Source: Ifrita kowaldi (taxonomy: Eukaryota > Chordata > Aves > Passeriformes > Cinclosomatidae). From it: 64,000 nt of DNA. Of the stretch, positions 26,601 through 38,600 are shown in pieces. Numbering within the stretch: the first letter of the stretch is position 1; each line of letters opens with the position of its first letter. The position numbers and the translations under genes are program-made. Where the stretch lies: positions 1-64,000 of the forward strand of contig VZRS01012603.1 of the NCBI GenBank assembly GCA_013398055.1, read 5' to 3'. A model generated the notes under the pieces. It searched no databases, was not told the origin of the DNA, and saw only the letters and a program-made list of their open reading frames with translations.

Positions 26601-29600
26601 ATAAATACATGCCATAGGGCTCGCTGACAGCCTTCTGCTTTGGGATCTGAAATATGAACATGGCACTAGCGGTGTAATTTGAGTATTTAAAGATCTTTTA
26701 AAAGAAGAATGTAGGAAAAAACTTCTTAGTTATGTGAAAAGACACGCAAGAAGAGAGTGAATAAAATGGAAATCCTTGGAAAGGATTAAGCACAGCTACC
26801 ATACCCACATGGTATCAGACTGCCTTGAGACAAAAAAGGATGGAAGTGTTTTCTTGCATGCTGTATGATGTGGAGCTGGTCATGTCTCTAACAGGGTGGA
26901 AATGAGACAGGAAAAGAGATTAAGCCCTGTGCCATGGCTGACAAACCTGAAAAAAACACTGAATCCCCAGGAAAAGTCAAACAATTGAAAAGTACAAGAC
27001 TGCAAATGGAGAATGCCTTTTGAAAAATGCTTCTGTGAGCCAAAATGAACAAACCAGATGCAGGGTGATGGCACTTCAGCATAGTACATTATCAGAGAAC
27101 AGGCCAATGGAAGCAGAGTCAAAAGCAGAGGAAATATTGCTGGTCTGTAGAGGCCTGGAGTTAGAAAAGGCTGACAAAAAGGGACAAGCTGCAAATACAG
27201 AATCACAGAATATCCTGGGTTGTAAGGGACCACAAAAATCAAGCCTAGCTCCTGGTCTTGCACAGGACAATCCCAAGAATCACATCATGTGCCTGAAAGC
27301 ATGGTCCAAGCACTCCTTTAACTATGTCAGTCTTGGTGCTGTGACCACTTGCCTGGGGATCCTGTTCCAGTGTCTGGACACTATCTGGATGAAGAACCAT
27401 TCCATAATATCTAACCTAAACCTCCCCTGATGCAGCTTCAGATTGCTCAGAGCAGAATGAAAATGCCAGATTGAACACATAGAAGTTAAATCTGCATCTG
27501 ACAAGCTAATAGGGGACTGAACTAGAAAAGAGAAAGCCAGAAAATTCCGAAAAAAGAAAATGAGTCTGACCAAAAAACTGCATGGCACTGAAAAGAAATG
27601 CTGCTAACATGATGTGGGAAAATGCACAGTCCCAAATAACAACCAGTGTTGGAAAGCTCATAAAGTTTGAACACTTTCAGGAGCTTGCAGCCAAGAGTGG
27701 CTGGCACACAGCAGAACATCCAATGAGTGGTACAGCACACCAGTACAGGGAAAAGATGTCAGCCATGAGGAGCTGTGATGCACAGTATCCAGAGCATCAG
27801 TCTGCAAAATCTGACACACTGGAATGGTCTTTAAAAGGGAACTGATGGAAAGTGTGCTGCTGATAACGCAGAAAAACAGTATTTAGCTTAGCTGGTTGGC
27901 AAATGGTGCTAATAACACCAGGGTTGTGGGTTTGATCCCCTCACGGCCATTCACTTCAGGCTTGGACTCAATGAGCCTTGTGAGTCCCTTCCAACTCAGA
28001 ATATTCTGTGATTCTGTAACTAAGAAGAAAATAAATGCTGGTGCATTTAATAGGCAAAATCCTATGATAGGTAAAATGATGCTCAGGTTAGTGGTGCCTG
28101 TAAAAATACTCAAAGATAAAGGTCTGTAAAGACATGTAGGTGTACAAGGGAAGTGTATAAGTGACACGGGCATATGGTGGGATAGTTCTATTACAAGACA
28201 GAAAATTAAACTTGAAATGCAGTATCTTAAATCAGTTATAAGTCACAGGAATAAAGAAACAATAGAAGGCTTAATAAATGTACTCTGGTTTGGGGTGTAA
28301 GTACCCTAAAACAAACACAAAGGCTCCTTGGAACCATCTTAACTGCACGGGAAAATTGACCTCAGAACAGCAAACTCTGCTTTTCAAATCCAGTGGCAGT
28401 AATATATGCATCCACAAAGGTTTTGCAATTATGAAAGCAAGCGCAGGGGGAAGATTAACTTCCCAGTAATACTGGAACTTAGTTACCATAAATAATTAAC
28501 CTAATTTAAAAGTGATTAATTCAATGTTTATGTTAATTAAAATTATCATAATCAAAATACAGAAAGAGCCTATTAAACAGGTGCCCTCACTGCTAATAGG
28601 GGGATAAGGGAATGTCTCATTCAGATTGTTTCCTAATCTAAGGACACTAAATAGGTGTGTTGAACAGAAACATTTTATCTCCCATCAGACAGTCAGGGGA
28701 GAACAGATGATTCCCAAATACGTAGCTGGCCAGAGAGCGTCTGGTCCTTTGGGAGTATCTGGTCAAGGACCTTTTTGAATTCAACTAGGGAAGACAAGGA
28801 AAAAGTCATCAATTAGAACGTCAAGGACACAAACCTGACCAACAAAAAAGGATGGCAGTGATGGGAAGCAAACCTGGACATTCACACTAATTGATGAAGG
28901 CATGTGGAAATATGAGGAGGCTTATTCCAGCAAGGTTACCTCATCCAGGACCTTGTCAACTGGGAAATTAAGAGAAAAGGAGGAAATCAGAAACTAAATT
29001 TGCCAAGACACTGACCTAGGAAGAAGCAAATCTTGTCACTCGCAGTAACTGATGGGCTATCAGGAAACCACAGACTGCACTTCCTTGGAGATCAATCTGG
29101 ACCTTGCAAGTGGTAAGACTGTAAACTGAGGGACTGTGAACTGGGAGGGCTGAGGGACTGATAGAGCTGGGGAGATGCATAGGGGCTGTGCAGGGGAAGA
29201 GAGAGTAACAAACGGGGGTAAAACAGAAAAGGGTATAAAAGGGGCTGCTCATGTGTAACACGGAGCTGGCTGGTGCATTTGTTTGGCTGAGCCCTGCACC
29301 TGCCCACCATGGTTTGTCCTGTCGTCTTACATCTTCTTATAAACCTTTTCAAAGATTCATGGGATGGTTTGGCTTGGAAGAGACCTTAAAGATCATCTCA
29401 TCCCAACCCCCTGACATGGGCAGGGACACCTTCCACTGGACCAGGTTGCTCCAAGCCCCATCAAACCAGGACTTGAACACTTCCAGGGATGGGGCTCCAG
29501 TGCCTCACTACGTGCACAGTAATTTCTTCCTAATATCAAATCTAAACCTGCACCTACCAAGCTGAGGGGCCTCATCTGCAGCAGCTGGAGGAGACAGCAC

Positions 29601-32600
29601 TGCATATAATATCATTTAACTTGTAGAAATAATTTTTTATAATTCTCAGACTAGGAGATTGGCCACCTTCTCCAACTGATGGCACTTAAGGCTACACTAT
29701 TTTAATGCTTGATACAGGAATACTGCCAGATTAAAATGTGATTTGGACTTTTTCTTTTTTTCCCAAAGCAAGAGAAAGTAATTTCTTTAAGTGACTGAGG
29801 TCCTTAAAACAGGCACAATACATAGTAGTTCTTTTATGGAAAAAATTAGTCATATTATTGGAAAAAAAAGACCTAGAAAAAAGTGATTTTCAGGCTTTAA
29901 GAATTGGAGCTTTAGTTAATCAGAAAAAATGCAAATTTAAAGACAAGAAAATAACATATATAAAAGAAGACAGCATGTCCCAGCTTTGTCCCAAAAGAAG
30001 AGAATTTGTAGGGATTTATGGACATAATGAACTCTAGAGGACAAACAAATAGAAAGGCTTTTGTTAAGAGGAACAGAACAAGGCCAAACCAGCACAACTG
30101 TACTGTAAACCTAGGCAAGTATTTTCAAAACCTCAATTTTGCTAAAACAAGTCACTGTCCTGAGAACTCTTGATATAGATTGAGTAGCCAACAGATATTT
30201 CAAAAGGTGACCTTAGGCTATCCCCAAAAAATATGACACATGCTTTTAGGGGACTAGAAAAAATCTAGAATGTAAAAAACCCAACTTAATCACCTAGAGA
30301 ATTCTAGCCAAAGCTATTGCAAAAGAAGTATTGACTCTTCCACCTCCCCAAAATGCAGTTGTAAATCTGATTTGCTTTATCAGAGAACGCAACTTATAGC
30401 AGGCACTTCCACAAGCATCTGATGAGTTTGCAACTGGAAAAAATAATTCAGAGAGTAACTTAATGTATGTAAATGTGATTTAAAAGATTTTTTTCTGTCT
30501 CAGAAAGAAACATAGAATATATTTGCAAAGGCCACAGCAAAGTACAAGACACTGAGGCAAGTCATTCAAGCAATTGACACTGCATGGCTTGGGAGTTGCA
30601 CGACAAATTCATATTAGCAATTCAAATTGGAGCCTTCCCATACAATGCTATCCTATTTGAACACAGCAGAGTACAAAAATGGACATGTTTCAGAGGATAT
30701 GGGAACACTGCATTGGCATACAAGAATGCAGAAGCAGAATAAAAAATTCCTTGATCAGGAGATAAATAAAGAAGAGATCAGGAAAATGCAAATGCACGAT
30801 CTTGTCAACATAGGTTATCCCTGCAGGTGCACCAAGAAATGTTGGAATGTGCCCTGTACCTCCATTTACACCTCCTGAAACACAGGCAGAATGGTTTAAC
30901 AAGTGATCAAACAATACAGAAAGGTCCTAAAGGACATATTGACTGCAATTAAAGCAGTGAGTGTAATAGCGAATGTGTTTTATAAGTAGCCTGAGGAAAG
31001 GTTGTGTTTGGGTTAATTTTCTGCAGGGAAAAGAAAAATGTAAAGACCTTAGTGCTGCATCTCCAAGAGTTGACCAGCCAACACTGATCTGAGCAGAGCC
31101 AGAAGGAGACTCCAAAAAGTTGCCTCTAGCACTTCCCTCGCACAGTACAGCTCCAATAAACCCATCTATCCTATCTCCTGCTCAAAACCTCTTGATTAAA
31201 AATCCCAAACATCTGAGGCAAGGTGGCAAGTTCTAGGGACAGGCAGTAGGACACAATCAGTCCCAAAACTCTGGCTGCTCAGGGACACGGGGTGATGGAG
31301 GCAAAGGACCATTTCAACTATCACGGGCTGTGGAAGAACACCCAGGCACAAACATTTGTCTTGTGATGAAGTACAGAATCATAGTATCTTAAAAGGGTTT
31401 GGGTTGGAAGGGACCTTAAAGATCATCCAGTTCCAAACCCATGCCATGGACAGGGACACCTTCCACTAAATCAGGTTGCTCTGAGCCCCATCCAACCTGG
31501 CCTTGAACACTTCCAGGGATGGGGCATCCACAGCCTCTCTGGGAAGAAAACCAGACCTTCTTCCCACAGGAACGTATCCTCTTTAGGCCACCTGATGGAT
31601 GTCAATAAAGCCACACAAGGGCTGAAAATCGCTTGCTGTGGAGCTGGTGAGAACTGGTACCCACTTCAGACATATCAGCATCATGGAGTAGCACTGAGAA
31701 GGAGAGTTACGGAAGGTCACTTCCCCCTCCCCACAGTGTTCCCTCAACAGGCACAAGTCAAAGATCAAACCCTTCAAAATCTTCAGAGCCTCCTTCAGAG
31801 GACTGGTTTCCACATCATAGAGGAAAAAAAAATTCTCCTTTCTGATGCAGCACTGAAGCAGAATCAGGCAGAGAGAGGGGCCAGCTTTCCAGCTGGGAGT
31901 CTGCCACGTTCCTCTCTATTCCTCAGTTCCATGACTCACCCACTGAGACAGCAGGAGGACAATGCACCAAGAGGTTAAAACATCCTCAAACACGCACAAT
32001 AGCAGCAGCAAAATGAACTCATAAAGAACTTCTTAACAGCTGTGGCCCTGTTTTAACAGAAATACTACAGGTTACTTATCTCAGTGGATTCTAAGAAGTT
32101 CCTAGACAGCCTAATTGCCATTCTTTTCCAGTGTGTGATCTTTCCCTGGTGTATGCTGCCAAGTCCCTTCTCCAGTGTCATTTTTAAATGGTTCAGTGGT
32201 GAAGCCCACTACTTTCCTTAAAGCAATCCTCCTTGTTCCAACTATTCTCCCCTTTGACATCCTAAGTTGTAAGAGCTCCACTTCTGCAAATCATTTCCCT
32301 TGGACAATCCTAGTAACATTCAGTGACTGCAGTTGATTAACAGCACAAATTTTTAAGGAAATTAGATCCAAGCACTGACAAATTTCTTGAGCACGTACAC
32401 TTTTATTTTACTTACATCCTGGCCAGGAGGCCCCTGTAGTCCAGGGATACCAGGTACACCACGGGGACCCTGGTAGGGAGAGAACAGAAAAACCCAGTAA
32501 CGTGAGTAGTATTTATGAGGTGCTTCTTAGCTGAAGAGAAGAAATCCTTAACCTAATAGTTATTGGTGGAAAAATTAACCAGCACCTACACAACTATGAG

Positions 32601-35600
32601 AGAGTTTAAGAAAAAATATAACTATGGCTCACATTGCACTATCGTGGTATCAGTCGTTTCTGTGCCTCAAGGGACTTCACGTGCATCATTAAAGTCAAGC
32701 TTCACACACATTGACTGGAGAGGTAATAATGACTCTTTATAGGAGGCAGGTTTTTGAACAGGGAGAAAATAAGACTGAGCACAGGACAGCAGAAGAGAAA
32801 AGAAGGTCCATCTCCTCAGTTCCAGGCTATCAGTGGCTGGGACTGGCTGCTGTGCTGGAAATTCATGCCAGTGCCTACTGAGACCATGATACACAGTTGT
32901 TTGCTCCACACCAATGGATTGCATCCTTGAAAAACTAAATGTTGAGGGACTAAAGTGTGTCTGGTGAATACTGAAATCTGTAAGATTTAAGTAAGACAAA
33001 TGTTTTAAAATAGTTTATTTAAAACCTTTGAGGCCATGACTATAAGCAATGTGCCTGGAATTATGTGTCTTGAAGTAATTTTTTGAATTAAGGGAGAAAC
33101 AAGTAACTCATTTCTCTTGTAGGATTATTGACACATAAGGAAAAGTTGCCACCAGGCCAAGACTCTTGATCAACTCCTTTTCACAACTAAATATTGCAGA
33201 CAAGTACCTGGTAATACACAAGAGAAGTCCCCTTTGGAGGGTCAGCCACTCTGTGACCACTCCCCAAGCAAAACCAAACCAGTCACACATGCCCTCACGA
33301 AATCAGTAGTAGAAACACATTCAGTGTGGCTGTCCCCTCCCCAAAGAATGCGGGTATAGCTAGAAAGACATACTGTACCAGTGACCCTTTGTCTCCTGGG
33401 GGTCCCGCAGGGCCCTGCAGACAGAAAAGACACAGCAATCAAAACACTTAAAACTCCCATCCCCCTTTGGCTGACCAGGGTGGGTCCTGTATTCAGGCAT
33501 TATTCTCTGCGCTGTACTGTGTCCTACACTCATGAGTGTGGGTGTGTGTGCACTGCCTGTGCCCACGGACAATCCATGCTCAGCCTCACTCCTGGCCAGG
33601 TCTGTAAACACAGAACCACAGCACCCACACATCTCTTGGGCTGAGACAGGACAAGTCTCCCAGGTTCTGAGGAACACTATATTCAGCTACCTCTTACACA
33701 AGAAAAAACATCCCACAGAACTTCTGTGCTCTTTAATTTAGGCCAAAGCAGGAAGTCCAGTGGGCCTGTTTGCGGATGCAACTTAAAAATGTGCAGCTGA
33801 GTAGAGCGAGCCACTGGAAGGTACCCACTTCTATAGGAACACCACAGAAGTAATGCAGTACCACATCCAGCATGGGTGAATTGATCTGGTACTCCAAACA
33901 GACCCAAAACAAGGCTTAAATAAACAGACTACCACTGTAACTCCTCTCCTTTTGCTTTCTATTTCAGGCATAGTAACTCACTAATCCTCATGCAGTCCTC
34001 CATGAAAGACACCCTAGTACTGTGCTAAAGAAATGACTAAATGCATAATTTAATTAGTGTCAACAAGGCTAGGCAAGGCAAGATTGAAACATTTCCACTT
34101 ATACTGTGTGTGCATTCATTAGGTAACTTCAGCATAAACATGTGAATTCATCCCAATTCTCCAAGCTGTCCCCTCCCCTGTTGGGAATAACACACTCTGT
34201 TAATGCTCAAGTTTATGGCTCAGTGTTATGTAAATTGTAACTCAATACTTCAGCAGATAAGGTAAAAAAAAATCCTCATCTATATATACTTTTTGTGCTG
34301 TGAGCAAAGCCTGAGAGAGGTTAAGGGCATGGGAGGAAACAGGGTGAGGATTCCAATTAAAAAGAGTTGCTGGCTCTCAGCTCTGAAGCTGAAGTATTAT
34401 AAACACAATTTTGTCACATCGCTAAAAAGGGTAGAGGCTGACGCCTTTAATTCAGTGTGTAATATGCACTGAAGCAGCTCCACTGATTTCATTCTGTTTT
34501 TTTTTACTGTGGGATTCAGTCTTTGTGACAGTCTGCTAGATTCAAGGTTATACGGAGTTTTTTTTCCAATTCCAGTCTTTGCACTGGAGCTGAGGTTATG
34601 ATGAATCTACAGTGGAAAAAACCACCATAATCGTGATTTGGTTGGGTTTTTTTTTTTGTTGTTGTTTTTTATTTTTTTTTAATGTTTAGTAAAGAAAATT
34701 AAATAATAAAACATATCATTTGAGAATAATGTGCTGTGTAGGTGGCTACACATCCTGACAGTGGGCAAATAATGAAGACACAGAAAAAAAACCAATCTTC
34801 TGGTGTGAGACAAGAGATGTCTGCATTTGGAGTCAAGTTCTTAGTCATTTGTGTTTATGGATATGAAGATGCTAAATCCCCAGTGAAGAACAACTTTGTC
34901 ATCTTGTGCTCATCAGGATGCAGACATGAACTCATCTAGCCCCGGACTGAATCTAAAAATCTGTAATTAAAGACAATCCACTAGTTAGCAATTTTCAAAC
35001 AAGCCAGATACTCATTTGTTAATTTGATTTTAATTTAATTAATGGCTGAACATAAAGAAGTGCAAGAACACCACTATTCCTTAGATAAATCATAATAAAT
35101 GACACCCGGGAAACTTACAGTCATTGGTAACCCTGTGAGGACCATGAAAGCCATGATACAGTCACAGAATGAAACATGACTGACCCAGTTTGCTTTAACT
35201 CAGATAGAATTCAGCTTGGTAAAAGCAAATATTAAGTGGAGATACACCTCAGAATGCCAGATTTTTCAATCCATTACCCGGCAATATGACTTATCACTTC
35301 AAGGCAATTTCCTGTACTAATTGGGACATTTATATCTAGATAAGCAGAGCACTGATAACCAAACACTGACTGACTGGTCCAGGATCATGGCATGTACGAG
35401 ATATTGCAAAAGAGTGCAAGGGCTCAGATGTCCTCCAGCAATTACAGCCAGAAATAGCATTTGCTTCCTCTTAAACATATTTCATTAGCAAATTCAGTGC
35501 ATATCTGGAGGTGTCTCAGCAGGACTACAGCCAGAGCACTCCCAAATCCCTCTCATCTCTAGAGGAGTTGTACATGATAAGTTCTGGAGAGATCAAAGCC

Positions 35601-38600
35601 CAGCAACAGGGAAATCCAAAGTTTCCAGAGGAGACTCCTAAATAGACCTTGTGACCAACTGATACTCAGGAGGTGAGGGCAGAGCTGGATGAAGTCCAAA
35701 CAACTAAATATTTGTGGGAAATTATGGGGAGGATGGACCTCTTGGAACACAGCAGTTTAAGCAATCTGATTTTGCATTTTGCTATCAGAGTGTCACCATG
35801 TCACTGATGTGGGCGTGTGTGCCACGCTCATCCCTTCCAACAGGGGTTATACAACAGCAAGGTTATACCTGTCCAGGAGACCACAGCTGCTGGCTCAGCA
35901 TGGATCTCCACTCACATCCACAGCCAGTGCGCCAGGATGACGCAAAAAATTCAGGAGTGACAGTCAGTGACACCAGTCAATCCTACAGCATTTTTAGCAC
36001 TCTGTTTCAACTAAAATGGAATGAATTAGGAGCCCTCATAACAGACATGTGACATGTGAGCCACAAATGGCAGCCTCTGGACTTGTCTGGAATCTGCGTG
36101 TTCAGAAGGCAAAAAGTCCCCCAGGCTCTCAGCACAGCTGAGCACAGGCAGTGCATTCCCCGGGTGGCAATGCCTGACTTTCCACCTTGTCACAGGTTGC
36201 AGCAGGACCTGCTACTTACAGGGGGTCCAGCCAGGCCGATTCCTGGCACTCCTCTGTCTCCTGGCTGTCCAGGGAGGCCAGGAGCTCCCCTCTCACCCTG
36301 AAACAAAGGAAGGAGTTAAAGGCTTTTTAGATTGTTTATCTGGGGAAGACAAGATTAGGGAAGTTTTATTGCATCTTAATGTTCTCCTTTCCTTTACCAA
36401 CATAGGCCTACTCACAGAAGTGTATGAAATTATTTTGGTGAAAAGTAAGTCAACACTTCTGCCACTCTCTCTTTAGCATTGCACTAGAAAATGAGAGCCT
36501 TCCCTTCTAAAAACCAGAATTTTCAAAGTAAAACATGAATAGCACAGAAAACAGCTTGACACTGTTCAATGTACACTGCAGACAGAGGGCTAAGAAAGAA
36601 TTCAGCTGTAATGCTTTAACTTAACATCTGTTTTCTAGTTATAGGGAGAAATCAATAAGATTTTTATGGATTGCATTGCAGCTGTGAGATTTGGTCTCAC
36701 GTTGCCAGTAGATTTATAACGATGAATCTTATTTATGCTATTTATTATGACATTATTTCTAGAAATATAGAAGCATGATAGAAAAATTGTTATCTGTGGA
36801 TCCTCCCCACCCAATTTTAAATCTGCAATAACTCCTATTTTTCCCCTTTCTTGCTTTCTTCTTAAGCTAATCTTATACTACAAAGAAATAATACTGCAAG
36901 GCCAGTGAGAAAAAATGCATTCTGATTAGTTCAAATGCTCCACACATCCCTTATGAGTTACTTTCTTCAAAAAGATAATTTCAATACAAAAATTTCAATA
37001 GTATTTTCCCACACACAATTAAGACTTTTACCATCTTCTGTTGATATTGAATAGAATACTTAATGAGATTTCTTTTAGTGTTCTTTTCTGACTTTTATAT
37101 TAATTCTCAGTCTATTAGTGTGTGTCTGTGTGGGTGTAGGTCTGTGTTCTGAACTGTCAAAGACATATAGAAAAGACTACAATGCATTTGTACAAAACGC
37201 ACCAAAATAAAATCATAGCAGTTTGGTTATTTCAAAAATATGGGAGTTAGATGGAGTGAGTCTCATACCGCTATAATCCTGCTTCTATCATTTACAGAAT
37301 CAGTTTCAACATCTGATTCTTCTTCCAGTCCAGATAAGAACATGGTCATTTTGAAGAGGAGAATTTCTGAAATGCCTGATTGAGGGTTGAAGCACAATCC
37401 AGATCCTCCCAGAATCAAAGATTTTTGCTGTTTTATTCCCTTTTCTCTTTTCTGTGTGCTTATAATGGAATAAACATTAGTTTCAGCAGAACTAGTTAGG
37501 TGTCATCAACCTCTTCAACTAGCTAGTCTTTGCCTCAATACAGGACAGGAAACCAGGACTACCTGGTTCCACTGGAAAATAATTTTCATCCTCCTTGGAG
37601 AGAGGTGAAGGGAATGAGTGCTAGGGAAAAGTTCTCCTTGAGGGCTGACAGATGATCCTGAAAGCAGATCATCCCTGAGCCATGCAGTGTCTCCCTGGGT
37701 GTGTGGATTAAAGGGTCCCAGTCCCAGCTTCCCTGAAAAATTGTGCACTTACACCTCCATCTATGTTGAATTCTTATAGTGCTGGAAGGAATTTTAAATG
37801 TGGAAAGTGAACACAGCTAATTCATATTGGAGTATTTACATCCATAGAGATACTGGAATAATTTAAAAAGGAACCTCCTAGAAGACTAGAAGTGCATTTT
37901 TGAGTTACAGCCACAAACTCTATTTTCCAGTCGAAAACAGACCACGTTTGCACCATGTTCTTTTCTCCAGTTCAAGCAATTAAGAGGAGTAGTCCACAAT
38001 GAAGCCCATACTCACCTTATGTCCAGAGGGTCCTGGCAAGCCTGGTGGTCCTCTGTCCCCCTAAAGTGACAGAAGCAAAACAAGAAAACAGTCACCATCC
38101 AGCCAAACAGGAGCCCGGACTTTGCTACAGTCAAGGCAGAAATTATCCCACCACCGCCCTCCTGAGCTCACACCATCCTGGCAATATTTTACTGACAACA
38201 TGTAACCAAATTAAACAATCTGCTAACTGGGAAAGAATTAAATGCTTTTAGGGAACTTCCATCAAGCTAATAATTTTTGTACTAGTCACAAGGACAATGG
38301 CTGCTCCTTGTGGAGGTCTCAGTTTTCAATGTAAATTTCAGAAATACAGCTTCAGTTCTTTCAGTTCTGTCTGGCTTTTTTTTTTTTTTATGCAGAGATG
38401 GGATCTGGAGCATTTTGCACAGGCAGGCCTTTCATGGATTCAGGTAAATCCACGTTCTCCTGCAGAAGTCATGCTTGTCTGTCTCATATTGAACAAGCCA
38501 AGCACAAAGCTTGCCAGCAGTACTTACCCTTTCTCCATCTTTACCCTTCCCGGGCAAACCTGGCTCTCCAGCATGCCCTGGTGCACCAGGTGGCCCAGGT

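Larger units (their letters stand above)
23642..32415. other. 8.8-kb intron between w19 and w20, repeat-rich
   Basis: This is the largest intron in the window. It holds CR1 copies, the TguSINE1-type SINE and two LTR candidates (listed separately). The remaining sequence is unremarkable. The exons on either side are contiguous in human as recalled, so no exon is expected inside. Confidence 0.7.

Noticed and set aside
27882..27955. Possible functional tRNA gene
   Set aside because: It has A and B boxes but no paired acceptor stem, and runs directly into a CR1 tail: it is the head of a SINE.
36369..36470. Possible mini-exon with donor 'cttct|gtgagt' as the missing cysteine exon
   Set aside because: The in-frame reading has no cysteine, runs into a stop upstream, and lacks a pyrimidine tract before any AG.
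37746..37790. Possible mini-exon ending at a good donor (gtaagtg)
   Set aside because: The acceptor-to-donor length is 29 nt, not a multiple of three, and the phase-0 frame has a stop.
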